Below, piece after piece: positions 43,029-52,063 of a stretch of DNA of 64,000 nucleotides (position 1 is its first letter; the number at the start of each line of letters is the position of its first letter). The translations under genes and the position numbers were made by a program. The notes below the pieces were generated by a model. It made no database searches. It worked only from the letters and a program-made list of their open reading frames with translations, and was not told the DNA's origin. The DNA lies in contig RXJG01000001.1 of NCBI GenBank assembly GCA_003963365.1, positions 124,001 to 188,000 of the forward strand, given 5' to 3'. The DNA is from Sphingobacteriales bacterium (lineage in GTDB: Bacteria; Bacteroidota; Bacteroidia; Chitinophagales; Chitinophagaceae).

Positions 43029-43129
43029 CTAATAAAATAAAATAAACTGCCATAAATAATTTTATCCGTTTTTAATTCCTGAAACGCTTACCAGTAAATG
43101 ATTTTATACTATTTAATAAAAAGAAATAG

Positions 43130-43552
<423 letters not shown>

Positions 43553-43557
43553 CAGTG

Positions 43558-43578
43558 CCCCCGATTTTCGGGGGTTTT
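43558..43578 (+). terminator. Duplicated tRNA terminator
   Basis: CCCCCGA/TCGGGGG stem with TTT loop, followed by TTTTGCTTTT. It is the second copy of the terminator at 43225, repeated together with the tRNA 3' end. Confidence 0.85.
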
Positions 43579-43593
43579 GCTTTTATTTGTAGT

Positions 43594-44970
43594 ATGATCA
43601 AAAGCATTTCAGATTTTAAATCAGTTTTTTTTATTGGAGTAGCCGGAACAGGTATGAGTGCATTAGCTCAATACCTGAAAGGCATTGGAAAAGATGTGGC
43701 GGGAAGTGATCGTTATTTTAAAGAAGACGAGTATAATGAGACAAAAGATAAACTCCAAAAGGAAGGTATTCATTGTTTTGTTCAGGATGGTTCAGGAATA
43801 AATGATAAGACTGATTTGATTGTGGTGTCAACGGCAGTTGAAGATACTGTGCCCGAAGTACAAAAGGCAAAACAATTAAATATTCCCATTATTAAACGGT
43901 CTGAGTTATTAGCGTTAATTGCAAAAAGTAAAAAAACAATTGCAGTAGGTGGTACCAGTGGAAAGAGCACTACCAGTGCAATGATATTTGATATACTGGA
44001 ATATGCCGGTAAGGAACCGAGTATTATCAGTGGCGCCGGTTTAGTGAGTATTATTAAAGAAGGGAAAATTGGTAATGCCAAAGTAGGAAAAGGAGAGTGG
44101 CTGGTAATTGAAGCAGATGAAAGTGATGGATCAATTGTACTGTATGAACCGGAGATAGGGTTATTACTAAATGTTGACAAAGATCATAAAGAGATTGATG
44201 TGCTGATGGATGTATTCACTACTTTTAAAAAGAACACAAAGCAATTGTTTGTGGTGAATCAATCTCATCCTTTGGCTAAACAATTATCTGTTGACAGTAA
44301 AAATGATTTTTCTTCAAACGATCAATCTGCCGGATATGTTGCCACCAATTTTCATCAAACAGGTTTGACCATCCAGTTTAAAATAAATGGAGTTGATTTT
44401 AGTTTGAATACAGTTGGTAAACACAATATGGAAAATGCATTGGCTGCAACAGCTGTTGCAAACCTTGTTGGTGTTGATTTATCAATTTGCTCAGAAGCAT
44501 TGAAACAGTATGAAGGCATTTATCGCCGTCACCAGGTAATTGGACAAAAGCATGGTGTGTGGCTTATTGATGATTATGCTCACAACCCCGCCAAATGTGC
44601 GGCTTCTATTGAAGCCTGTCAGCATATAGCACCTAAAGTAGTAGCATGGTTTCAGCCGCATGGATATGGCCCCACTAAGTTTTTGCGAAATGATTTTGTG
44701 GAAGCGATATCCAAAGTATTAAGACCTGAAGATGAAATATGGATGAGTGAAATTTTTTATGCAGGCGGTACAGCAGTCAAAGATATTTCTTCCAATGATC
44801 TTATTTACGACATACAACAATTGGGTAAGAATGCTTTTTTTGTAGAGAACAGAAGAGATTTTTTAACAACAGTCCGCCCTCATTTAACAGGCAACTGTGT
44901 ATTACTGCTGATGGGAGCAAGAGACCCGTCATTGGAATATTTCGCTAAAGAAGTGTGGATGGAATTATAA
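43594..44970 (+). CDS. Mur ligase family protein (MurC/Mpl-like)
   Basis: 458 residues from ATG 43594 (MIKSISDFKSVFFIGVAGTG). Rossmann-like UDP-sugar domain (about 1-95), ATP loop VGGTSGKSTTSAM (about 114-126), central ligase domain with EADESDGSIVLY and HNMENALAATAVA, C-terminal domain with DDYAHNPAKCAASIEAC. These enzymes join L-Ala (MurC) or recycled murein tripeptide (Mpl) to UDP-MurNAc. It is not linked to the dcw cluster, which favours a recycling or paralogous role, but sequence alone does not decide. The start lies just after the duplicated terminator. Confidence 0.88.
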   Translation: MIKSISDFKSVFFIGVAGTGMSALAQYLKGIGKDVAGSDRYFKEDEYNETKDKLQKEGIHCFVQDGSGINDKTDLIVVSTAVEDTVPEVQKAKQLNIPIIKRSELLALIAKSKKTIAVGGTSGKSTTSAMIFDILEYAGKEPSIISGAGLVSIIKEGKIGNAKVGKGEWLVIEADESDGSIVLYEPEIGLLLNVDKDHKEIDVLMDVFTTFKKNTKQLFVVNQSHPLAKQLSVDSKNDFSSNDQSAGYVATNFHQTGLTIQFKINGVDFSLNTVGKHNMENALAATAVANLVGVDLSICSEALKQYEGIYRRHQVIGQKHGVWLIDDYAHNPAKCAASIEACQHIAPKVVAWFQPHGYGPTKFLRNDFVEAISKVLRPEDEIWMSEIFYAGGTAVKDISSNDLIYDIQQLGKNAFFVENRRDFLTTVRPHLTGNCVLLLMGARDPSLEYFAKEVWMEL

Positions 44971-45141
44971 TTTTTTTTGAAATTATTAAGCTATCAGTCA
45001 TTTGATAATCTTATAAAATTCTCAAATTTATCCTGGCCGCCAACGTTAAAGTCCAGCTATCAGTTAATTCTATCCACTTATCCATCTTCCCGGAATTTGG
45101 GTTTACCATCCCTTAAATTCATAATCCTTAAAATTATTAAC

Positions 45142-46248
45142 ATGAAAAAACTAATGCTAATGCTGACAGCAGTATTTGCTGCCAAGCTTTTATTTTCTCA
45201 GGGGTTAACTGTGCCACCCAATGGCGGTAATAAGAAAGCAGTGGTAGGCGAACGAATAGGTATCACGGATGTAAGCATTCATTACGATCGTCCCGGGGTA
45301 AAAGGCCGGGAGGGAAAAATTTATGGAACCAGTATCGTACATTATGGTTACACTGATCTTGGTTTTGGTACCAGCAAAGCTGCACCGTGGCGGGCAGGTG
45401 CCAATGAAAATACTACTATAGAATTTACAACCGATGTAAAAGTGGAAGGAAACAATCTGCCTGCAGGCAAATATGCTTTGTTTATAGCAATGGGAGCTGA
45501 TGAAGCAACAGTTATCTTTTCAAAAAATTCTTCTTCATGGGGAAGTTTCTTTTATGATCCTAAAGAAGATGCTCTGAAAGTAAAAGTAAAGCCTGTGGCG
45601 TTAGCACAAAGCACAGAATGGTTGAAATATGAATTTGAAAATGAAACACCCAATAGTGCTGTTGTTGCGCTTAGCTGGGAAAAAGTTAAAGTGCCATTTA
45701 AAGTGGAAGTTGATCTGATAAAAACACAGCTTGAATCTTTTCGAAAAGAACTGAGATCAGATAAAGGATTTAATGCCGATGCATGGGCACAGGCTGCACA
45801 ATTTTGTGTTGATAACAACACCAATCTTGAAGAAGCTTTACAATGGAGTGATTATTCTATTAATGGCGTATTTGTTGGGCAGAAAACATTTGTTACACTC
45901 AGTACAAAAGCATCTGTTTTGGAAAAACTGGGTAAACAAGATGAAGCAGATGCGATAATGAAAGAAGCATTGCCATTGAGTAGCGAACAGGATGTGCATC
46001 AATATGGCCGCTCATTAATTGCCCGTGGTAAAAAGGAAGAAGCATTAAAGGTATTTAAAATGAATTATGATAAACATCCTAACAGCTTTACTACTTTAAT
46101 GGGATTGACGAGAGGGTATTCTGCAAACGGTGATTATAAGAACGCCTTAAAATATGCGAAACAAGCTGTAGCAATAGCACCTACGGCCCAAAAGGGTGCT
46201 GTAGAAGAAATGATTAAAAAACTGGAAGCCGGTAAAGATGTAAATTAA
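45142..46248 (+). CDS. DUF2911 protein with TPR repeats
   Basis: 368 residues from ATG 45142 (MKKLMLMLTAVFAAKLLFSQ), which gives a clean signal peptide; the longer frame from 44977 is rejected. DUF2911 occupies about 25-190: ITDVSIHYDRPGVKGREGKI, APWRAGANENTTIEF, LPAGKYALFIAMG, WGSFFYDPKEDALKV. TPR-like helices follow (about 230-365: WAQAAQFCVDNNTNLEEALQ, YKNALKYAKQAVAIAPT). Common in Bacteroidota; periplasmic role unknown. Confidence 0.92.
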   Translation: MKKLMLMLTAVFAAKLLFSQGLTVPPNGGNKKAVVGERIGITDVSIHYDRPGVKGREGKIYGTSIVHYGYTDLGFGTSKAAPWRAGANENTTIEFTTDVKVEGNNLPAGKYALFIAMGADEATVIFSKNSSSWGSFFYDPKEDALKVKVKPVALAQSTEWLKYEFENETPNSAVVALSWEKVKVPFKVEVDLIKTQLESFRKELRSDKGFNADAWAQAAQFCVDNNTNLEEALQWSDYSINGVFVGQKTFVTLSTKASVLEKLGKQDEADAIMKEALPLSSEQDVHQYGRSLIARGKKEEALKVFKMNYDKHPNSFTTLMGLTRGYSANGDYKNALKYAKQAVAIAPTAQKGAVEEMIKKLEAGKDVN

Positions 46249-46261
46249 TTTCTCAAAAGAT

Positions 46262-46305
46262 AAGTGGATTGTTTGGTGGCATCGTTTCATTCAAACAATC
46301 CACTT
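46262..46305. terminator. Bidirectional terminator
   Basis: Perfect 14-bp stem AAGTGGATTGTTTG/CAAACAATCCACTT with a 16-base loop, flanked by A- and T-runs. It separates the convergent DUF2911 and DoxX genes. Confidence 0.88.
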
Positions 46306-46307
46306 TT

Positions 46308-46739
46308 TTATTTGCCCCCTTTAAAATAATGATCAAGTGATAAAGGTCCTCCGCCTTCTATAAAGAATACGATGAGCAGTAATAGTGTTAAAATGGAGAA
46401 TCCAAGTTCAGAACTGCCCGGTATGATCGCATGTCTTAGATTGATAAGAAAAACAGCTCCCAGCAAAATTGGTATTTGAAGTAAACACATTAGCCGGGTA
46501 AATAAACCAGCAATGATCATGATGCCTCCAAACAAGTGAGCTATCATAATGTACCAGGCAACTATTTTTGTGCCCACACCAATCGTATTATATTGCAACA
46601 GTAATTGCAGGTCTTCGGTGCGGTAAATAAAAGAGATGCCTTTAAGGAAAAGAAAAATGCCTAATGCAACCCGGAGAACTACCAGCCATTTGGGATGGTG
46701 AGTTAAACTCCAGTGATCAATGCGTTGAGCGATATTCAT
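46308..46739 (-). CDS. DoxX-family membrane protein
   Basis: 143 residues, four membrane helices. DoxX features: LVVLRVALGIFLFLKGISF, MIAHLFGGIMIIAGLFTRL, IPILLGAVFLINL and LLLLIVFFIEGGGPLSLDHY near the end. Family members associate with oxidoreductases or respiration in other bacteria; its partner here is not evident. The gene is monocistronic. Confidence 0.9.
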   Translation of the reverse strand: MNIAQRIDHWSLTHHPKWLVVLRVALGIFLFLKGISFIYRTEDLQLLLQYNTIGVGTKIVAWYIMIAHLFGGIMIIAGLFTRLMCLLQIPILLGAVFLINLRHAIIPGSSELGFSILTLLLLIVFFIEGGGPLSLDHYFKGGK

Positions 46740-46845
46740 AACTTGGAGTTTTTGATACAGTAAAAGTTACGGCAAAAACTATGCGGTTTCCAAAATTATT
46801 TTGTAAACAACCTGGTAAATAACCACTTAATAAAAATCAGCAAAT

Positions 46846-47346
46846 ATGCTTACTGCTTCTTACCTCGTTGATCATTATCAAATGCAGGCACATCCGGAGG
46901 GTGGTTTTTATAAACAAACCTATCGCTCAGATGAATATCTTAATACAGCGCATTTACCCGGAAGATTTGGTGGTGAACGGGTGATATCAACAGCTATTTA
47001 CTTTTTATTAGAAGGGAATCAGTTCTCTGCTTTTCATCGAATAAAAAGCGATGAACTCTGGCATTTTTATTACGGCACATCTTTGAATATTTATGTAATT
47101 CATCTAAATGGAGAATTGAAAATTATAAAGCTGGGTAATAATATTGTTGAAGGAGAAAATTTTCAAACGGTAGTACCTGCTGGCTGCTGGTTTGCATCAA
47201 AGCCGGTTAAAGAAGAAGGGTTTTCATTTGTTGGATGCACCGTTGCACCGGGTTTTGATTTTGCAGATTTTGAATTAGCAAAAGCAAATAGTTTAATCAA
47301 AGAATATCCTCAGCATAAAGATTTGATACGACGGTTATGCCGCTAA
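46846..47346 (+). CDS. Cupin protein of the DUF985 family
   Basis: 166 residues. The opening HPEGGFYKQTYRSDEYL and the core STAIYFLLEGNQFSAFHRIKSDELWHFYYG, VVPAGCWFASKP and FSFVGCTVAPGFDFADFEL match DUF985 cupins. The His/Glu metal set lies in the AFHRIKSDE-WH stretch. Sugar or nucleotide-sugar binding has been proposed for the family; function is unknown. Its stop overlaps the convergent anti-sigma-like gene by 4 bp. Confidence 0.93.
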   Translation: MLTASYLVDHYQMQAHPEGGFYKQTYRSDEYLNTAHLPGRFGGERVISTAIYFLLEGNQFSAFHRIKSDELWHFYYGTSLNIYVIHLNGELKIIKLGNNIVEGENFQTVVPAGCWFASKPVKEEGFSFVGCTVAPGFDFADFELAKANSLIKEYPQHKDLIRRLCR

Positions 47347-47708
47347 CCCCTGTTTAAATAAAAATGAATAACAAGATAACAAAGTACTATAAGCAATAAA
47401 AAGATTAATACAGTCATCAACCATAAAGGCTGATCTTTCATAGCTCTTTTTAATTTTCTTTTTTTCTTTTGTTCTAACTGGTTTTTCAGGTTATTGTTCA
47501 ATTCGTAAACAAGCCTGTTAATACGGCTTTTGTCATTCATCATGGATAAACCTTCAGCGGCTTCGTCTCCAAATTCTGATTCCAGTAATAATTTTTCCAG
47601 CTCATGTGCTTCTTCAGCAGAAAGTTTTCCTGCTACATAATCCATGAGTTTCTGGTTGTCTATGTCTTTGTTACTATTGGCTAATATGTTCAATAAGTCG
47701 TTGTTCAC
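47343..47708 (-). CDS. Probable anti-sigma factor (membrane protein)
   Basis: 121 residues. The N-terminal part (NQKLMDYVAGKLSAEEAHELEKLL) resembles the anti-sigma domain found beside ECF sigma genes but lacks the zinc-binding His-Cys-Cys set. A helical linker and one membrane helix (LWLMTVLIFLLLIVLCYLVIHFY, about 95-118) follow, so almost the whole protein is cytoplasmic and the periplasmic tail is only a few residues. It lies 67 bp downstream of the sigma gene, which is the main basis for the call. Confidence 0.72.
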   Translation of the reverse strand: MNNDLLNILANSNKDIDNQKLMDYVAGKLSAEEAHELEKLLLESEFGDEAAEGLSMMNDKSRINRLVYELNNNLKNQLEQKKKRKLKRAMKDQPLWLMTVLIFLLLIVLCYLVIHFYLNRG

Positions 47709-47775
47709 CGCCTGTTGCTGGATGTTTGTTGCTGGTTATTTTTTATTGTTTATTAATTTTCTTCAAGGTACAAAA

Positions 47776-48339
47776 TCACTTTAATCTTTTTTCAATCATT
47801 TGTTTCAGGTTTCGTTTACCGTTTTGTATATAACTCTTTACCTGCATTAATGTAAAGCCTGTTATACCGGCAATTTGCTGGTACGATTTTTTATCAAGAT
47901 AAAAAAGCTTCACACACTTTTTTTGTTCCTCATTCAATTCTTCCAAAGCTACTTCCATAATTGATAATGCTTTGTCTTTTTGTTCAAGCACTGTTTTATC
48001 TGGTTCGTCATTAACCGCACTCATGGCATTCTCATTAATCTCAACCGGCCGTTTATTTTTATCCCTCAGCTTCATCAGGCAATGATTTTTTGCCACCATA
48101 TATAACCAGCTTTTAAAATAATCTACCTTGTATTTATGTAATTCAGTAATGGCTTTTAAAAACACCTGCTGAACGCAATCTTTTGCTTCTTCCTCATTTT
48201 TTAAATACTTCATGCACACACCGAGTAATAACAGGGTATATCTTGGAAATAGAATGCCAAGCCATTCATTATTGTGGTCTGCATAAAAGTTTTCCAGCAA
48301 TTGCTGATCGCTGATATGTTTGTACTGGTCTGAGTTCAC
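47776..48339 (-). CDS. ECF-type RNA polymerase sigma factor
   Basis: 187 residues from a GTG at 48339 (VNSDQYKHISDQQLL), where family similarity starts; an ATG at 48414 would add 25 residues of doubtful origin. Region 2: WLGILFPRYTLLLLGVCMKYLKNEEEAKDCVQQVFLKAI, YFKSWLYMVAKNHCLMKLRD. Region 4: LEELNEEQKKCVKLFYLDKKSYQQIAGITGFTLMQVKSYIQNGKRNLKQM. Together with the next gene it forms a sigma/anti-sigma unit. Targets are unknown. Confidence 0.92.
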   Translation of the reverse strand: MNSDQYKHISDQQLLENFYADHNNEWLGILFPRYTLLLLGVCMKYLKNEEEAKDCVQQVFLKAITELHKYKVDYFKSWLYMVAKNHCLMKLRDKNKRPVEINENAMSAVNDEPDKTVLEQKDKALSIMEVALEELNEEQKKCVKLFYLDKKSYQQIAGITGFTLMQVKSYIQNGKRNLKQMIEKRLK

Positions 48340-48433
48340 AAGTAACAGTGGATACTGCAAGTATATGATTTTTATTTTGCAGATGCTAATGGCGGATAAA
48401 TTCCATAATTTCACAATAATAAATTTTTATTGA

Positions 48434-49201
48434 ATGTTATATGCAGTTTGTTGCGTACCTGTAGCGTCTGTCCGGAAAGAGCCTTCACACAGTAGTGAAA
48501 TGACCTCGCAGTTATTATTTGGCGAATGCTGTAAAATATTGCTTACCGAAAAAGAATGGGTGTTGATTCAATGCCAGCTTGATGAGTATGAAGGATGGTG
48601 CCAGCTTAACCAGATAACAGAAATTGGGATAGATGATTTTCTGCATGCAAAAAAAGACATGGCCTTTGATTGGGTAAATGAATTGAAATATAACGGGATG
48701 AATATGCGGGTGCCTTTTGGAAGTAGTTTAACGGGTGTTGTAAATGGTAAGGCAGAATGGAAACGAAACTCAATTGTATATGATGGAAAAGTGTGGGAGA
48801 TGAGTAAAGCTCAACGAACAGCCAAGTCGGTAAGGGGTATTGCTTTTCGTTATTTAAACACGGCTTATTTATGGGGAGGCAGATCTGTGTTTGGAGTGGA
48901 TTGCAGTGGATTTACGCAAATGGTTTTCAAATTTTTTAGTTTGCCTTTGCCAAGAGATTCAGCACATCAGTCAGAAAAAGGAGAAGTGATTGGTTTTTTA
49001 CAGGAAGCTAAACTGGGCGACCTGGCTTTTTTTGATGACGACGAAGGAAACATAAATCATGTGGGAATATTACTAAGCGATTTTGAAATTATTCATGCAG
49101 CGGGAAAAGTAAGGATTGATAAAATAGATAACCAGGGAATATTAAATGTAGATACGGCTCAGCGAACGCATAAACTTCGCATACTTAAAAGAGTTTTTTA
49201 A
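48434..49201 (+). CDS. NlpC/P60 family peptidase with SH3-like domain
   Basis: 255 residues without a clear signal peptide. An SH3b-like N-terminal part (about 1-75: VASVRKEPSHSSEMTSQLLFGE, EGWCQLNQ) precedes the C40 peptidase (about 115-255): catalytic Cys in YLWGGRSVFGVDCSGFTQM, His in NHVGILLSDFEIIHAAG. It likely cuts gamma-D-Glu-DAP bonds of murein peptides, in recycling if cytoplasmic. It is divergent from the sigma gene and overlaps the convergent TSUP gene by 17 bp. Confidence 0.92.
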   Translation: MLYAVCCVPVASVRKEPSHSSEMTSQLLFGECCKILLTEKEWVLIQCQLDEYEGWCQLNQITEIGIDDFLHAKKDMAFDWVNELKYNGMNMRVPFGSSLTGVVNGKAEWKRNSIVYDGKVWEMSKAQRTAKSVRGIAFRYLNTAYLWGGRSVFGVDCSGFTQMVFKFFSLPLPRDSAHQSEKGEVIGFLQEAKLGDLAFFDDDEGNINHVGILLSDFEIIHAAGKVRIDKIDNQGILNVDTAQRTHKLRILKRVF

Positions 49202-49604
49202 CCCAGTTAATAATTATAGTATCCCAGGTGAGCATTTTTAGTGCCGTGTATAAAAGGAAAATAGCAAAAACTTTCTTGACAGTTTCCTGCGGTAATGATA
49301 GCGCAAGTTTGCTGCCAAACCAGCTGCCAATTACAAAGGCAATACTCATTATAATAACTACTTTAATATCAATAAAGCCTTTATTGTAATAGTTTATTAC
49401 TGCAAGGATACCAACCGGTAACAATAAAAGTCCCAATGATGTTCCCTGGGCCTCATGCTGAGTGAAACCAAGAAAGAAAATTAATGCAGGCACTACAATA
49501 ATACCTCCTCCCACGCCAACTAATCCGCTAAGCATTCCCGCCGCCATTCCAATTGCCAAAAGTATCAACACCAGTTCTGTAGTCATTTTCTTTGATTGTT
49601 TCAT
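49185..49604 (-). CDS. TSUP (TauE/SafE) family transporter, half-size
   Basis: 139 residues, about half the usual 250: one repeat of the inverted-repeat fold. Motifs GMLSGLVGVGGGIIVVPALIFFLGFTQHEA, GTSLGLLLLPVGILAVINYY and FVIGSWFGSKLALSLPQETVK are typical. Half-size forms occur in Bacteroidota and would have to dimerise. Substrates of the family are sulfite, sulfonates and related anions; not known here. It is in tandem with ppa, 11 bp downstream. Confidence 0.88.
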   Translation of the reverse strand: MKQSKKMTTELVLILLAIGMAAGMLSGLVGVGGGIIVVPALIFFLGFTQHEAQGTSLGLLLLPVGILAVINYYNKGFIDIKVVIIMSIAFVIGSWFGSKLALSLPQETVKKVFAIFLLYTALKMLTWDTIIINWVKKLF

Positions 49605-49615
49605 GAAGCAGGAAA

Positions 49616-50161
49616 TTATTCTTTCCGATAAGATTCTTTATAAAAGTTTAATGCATCTTCCACTATTTTTAACGCAGTAGCTTTATCCTGGAAGTTATCT
49701 ATTTCTACCTTTTTATTTTCGAGCACTTTGTATTCTTCAAAATAGTGTTTTAGTTCATGAAAGAAATGTTGAGGCAGGTCCTCTACATTATTGATATGAT
49801 TAACAGATGGGTCTTTAGTGGCCACAGCAATAATTTTATCGTCCTGTTCCCCACTGTCTATCATTTGCATATTACCAATGATGGTTGCCTCTACCAAACA
49901 AAGCGGAGTGATAGATTGAGAACACAATACTAAAATATCCAATGGATCACCGTCCTGTCCCAGCGATTGCGGAATAAAACCATAATTCACCGGGTAAATA
50001 AAGGAAGAGTAGATAACCCTGTCTAATTTCAATAAACCACTTTCTTTATCAATTTCATATTTGGCTCTTGAACCCTGTGGTATTTCTATTATTGCCTTAA
50101 CCTGGCGGGGAATTTTATCGCCGGGACTAACGCCATGCCAGGGATGTAAAACTGTTATCAT
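49616..50161 (-). CDS. ppa: Inorganic pyrophosphatase
   Basis: 181 residues, type I soluble enzyme that hydrolyses pyrophosphate. Metal and substrate residues: [43 protein letters not shown] (the DGDPLD signature), [11 protein letters not shown] and the C-terminal [20 protein letters not shown]. Length fits a family-I protein. It is followed by the TSUP gene and preceded by fluC on the same strand. Confidence 0.96.
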   Translation of the reverse strand: MITVLHPWHGVSPGDKIPRQVKAIIEIPQGSRAKYEIDKESGLLKLDRVIYSSFIYPVNYGFIPQSLGQDGDPLDILVLCSQSITPLCLVEATIIGNMQMIDSGEQDDKIIAVATKDPSVNHINNVEDLPQHFFHELKHYFEEYKVLENKKVEIDNFQDKATALKIVEDALNFYKESYRKE

Positions 50162-50203
50162 TAATTTTTTTTTAAAGGTACAATTTATTGATTGCTGACA
50201 AAC

Positions 50204-50572
50204 TTATTTGCTGATCAGTAACCCTAACCATGCCGCAGCTAATCCTGCTAAAATACTGGCTATAAAATAAGTTGCAAATATTCCATACCGCTGTTGTTGT
50301 ATCAGTGCCACCCCCTCCAAACTTAAAGCTGAAAAAGTAGTGAAACCTCCACAGATGCCGGTAGTTAAAAATAATTTCCAATCCCAATTAATGCTTCCTT
50401 CTTTTAAACTCATACCAAACACCCATCCAATAACAAAGGACCCTATTATGTTAACCGAAAATGTTGCTATAGGAAATCCGCTGGTAGTGTTTTTAACCAG
50501 CACGGAAGCTGTATAACGAAGCATTGAACCAATCATTCCACCAAGACCAACCAGTAAAAAGTTTTTCAGCAT
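50204..50572 (-). CDS. fluC: Fluoride channel FluC (CrcB)
   Basis: 122 residues, four helices. FluC motifs: GGMIGSMLRYTAS (Arg), FPIATFSVNIIGSFVIGWVFG (polar track Asn), LTTGICGGFTTFSALSLEG (Phe box and Thr/Ser). It forms a dual-topology dimer that expels fluoride from the cytoplasm. No fluoride riboswitch is seen upstream; the gene starts 3 bp after the DUF4878-like gene, so it is co-transcribed. Confidence 0.95.
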   Translation of the reverse strand: MLKNFLLVGLGGMIGSMLRYTASVLVKNTTSGFPIATFSVNIIGSFVIGWVFGMSLKEGSINWDWKLFLTTGICGGFTTFSALSLEGVALIQQQRYGIFATYFIASILAGLAAAWLGLLISK

Positions 50573-50575
50573 ATA

Positions 50576-50983
50576 TTATTCGATGTTGAGATTGCCGGTG
50601 ATGCCATAATAAAAATCAACCCAGCATTCACCTTTTTCGGTATAAACTTTCAATTCAAAATTTTTATTCTTAAAACTGTTGGCATAATTCACAATGATAG
50701 TACTATCATTGATGTTTTCCACCTTGTTTACAATAATGGATGATTTCTTAAACCCATCTTTTTCTATAGAAGAGAGCTTATCATATTTATCAATATAGAG
50801 TTTATAGAAATTTTGGTTATTATCATCTCTGGCCAGATAAAGTTTCGCCTTTTTAAAATCACCATCCAGGCTGGCACGGATAAACTCCCGGGCAGCATCC
50901 ACGGGGTCTTTTGATTTAACGTAAGCATTTTCATTACAGGAAAAAAATGCAGCGATGAATAGTAGTGGTATAAGATACTTCAT
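50576..50983 (-). CDS. Small lipoprotein with DUF4878-like fold
   Basis: 135 residues from ATG 50983 (MKYLIPLLFIAAFFSC, lipidated Cys16). The mature domain fits DUF4878/NTF2-like proteins: DPVDAAREFIRASLDGDFKKAKLYL, IIVNKVENINDSTIIVNYAN, GECWVDFYYG. The longer frame (to 51106) has no homology and crosses a terminator region. It heads a unit with fluC. Function unknown. Confidence 0.82.
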   Translation of the reverse strand: MKYLIPLLFIAAFFSCNENAYVKSKDPVDAAREFIRASLDGDFKKAKLYLARDDNNQNFYKLYIDKYDKLSSIEKDGFKKSSIIVNKVENINDSTIIVNYANSFKNKNFELKVYTEKGECWVDFYYGITGNLNIE

Positions 50984-51049
50984 AATGTAATGGTGACGGG
51001 TAAAATTAAGTATAAGCTTGCAAATTAAAATGAAACGATAAACCGGGTG

Positions 51050-51081
51050 ATATAAAAAAGCGCAACAAGGAATTGTTGCGC
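51050..51081 (-). terminator. Terminator of the 51230-51730 gene
   Basis: On the minus strand, GCGCAACAA/TTGTTGCGC, a perfect 9-bp stem with TTCC loop, is followed by TTTTTTATA. It separates the 51230 gene's 3' region from the lipoprotein-fluC unit. Confidence 0.88.
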
Positions 51082-51085
51082 CTAG

Positions 51086-51219
51086 GAAATTGGATCTAGA
51101 TTTCATTCTACAGTACCTGGAAATTGGATTTACTTTTAGCTTTCATAAGAATTGGAGCTAAGGATTTGGATTTTAAAAACGTGTCTGAAATTGGATTTTC
51201 TTTGGGTATAATTTGGATA
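51086..51219 (-). repeat. Degenerate repeats of ATCCAATTTC in a 3' untranslated region
   Basis: On the plus strand, GAAATTGGAT occurs exactly at 51086-51095, 51120-51129 and 51187-51196; variants lie at about 51149, 51161 and 51210. Six related words in 135 bp between the stop of the 51230 gene and its terminator are more than chance would give in such a tract. Confidence 0.6.
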
Positions 51220-51229
51220 TAGATAAAAA

Positions 51230-51730
51230 TTACTGCGTTATCGAATTCTCCTTACTGATCTTTTTCTTATTAACACTACCGGCTGGCCTTCCAACATTAT
51301 AATGCTGCTTCAGTAATTGGTGTAATGAATCAGCACCCACTACTCCGGAAGCTTTTGCCTGTTGAACACTATTGTAAAAGAGCCTGCTTGCCTGCATCGC
51401 CCGGTGTCCCGCCTGTACCCTGGTATCATAAACACTGTCGAGTAATTGTTCCAGTTGTACTTCAATTTCTTTTAGCTGCTGGTATAACTTCAAATCGTCT
51501 TTTGCAGATTGAACATTAAAAAAACCAGGCAGAATAGAACTGTTAGTTTCCATTTCTCTGCAGGCATTTTCTACAAAACTCACCCTGCGTTCGTCAACCT
51601 TATAAAGTTGTTTTCTTTCTTCGGGAGTCAAATTAATAGTAAATGCAAGTTTGTCTTTCAACTCCTGCAAAAGGGCTTTAACGGATGTGAGCTCCTTATC
51701 AGTAACCGGTTTAATATTCTTCCTGTACAT
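51230..51730 (-). CDS. Helical protein of unknown function
   Basis: 166 residues, no signal peptide or membrane helix. Mostly alpha-helical with coiled-coil potential (ALLQELKDKLAF, LYQQLKEIEVQLEQLLDSVY) and a basic C-terminus, NVGRPAGSVNKKKISK, that resembles an AT-hook (GRP core). With an extremely AT-rich stretch upstream this raises the idea of an AT-DNA-binding protein. No family is recognised with certainty. Confidence 0.68.
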   Translation of the reverse strand: MYRKNIKPVTDKELTSVKALLQELKDKLAFTINLTPEERKQLYKVDERRVSFVENACREMETNSSILPGFFNVQSAKDDLKLYQQLKEIEVQLEQLLDSVYDTRVQAGHRAMQASRLFYNSVQQAKASGVVGADSLHQLLKQHYNVGRPAGSVNKKKISKENSITQ

Positions 51731-52016
51731 TAATTACTTTTTAGAGCTAAAATATAGTAATAAAATAATAAATTTTATATTTTTTATAAATGTATATTAA
51801 ATTAAATTATAAAAAAAATATTTTTTATATCATTTATAACTATTTATAATAAAATATTAAAATTTAAATTTTAAAATTATTGTTATTATTATATTTTTTA
51901 TTGTTTTATAATCTAAACTCTTTTTTTGCTAATTGCCCGGCATTACTTGGTTAATTAGGCTTAAAAACTTTAAAAACAATCACTTAAGTAAATATCCTTT
52001 AATTAAAAGGCATTAA
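51731..52016. other. Very AT-rich intergenic stretch
   Basis: 51740-51915 is almost only A and T. It lies between the 51230 gene (upstream of its start) and topA's terminator. No gene or stem-loop is seen in it. It probably holds the promoter of the helical protein and may be easily melted or bent. Confidence 0.6.
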
Positions 52017-52038
52017 AAAAGGCGCCTGTCGGTCGCCT
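52017..52038 (-). terminator. topA terminator
   Basis: On the minus strand AGGCG...CGCCT, 5-bp stem with 9-base loop, followed by TTTTTTAATG. It lies 26 bp after the topA stop. Confidence 0.65.
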
Positions 52039-52063
52039 ATTAAAAATATGTAACAATTGTGGG

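Noticed and set aside
50172-50572. Fluoride riboswitch upstream of fluC
   Set aside because: fluC starts 3 bp after the lipoprotein gene and no riboswitch-like pseudoknot is apparent in the sequence ahead of that unit.
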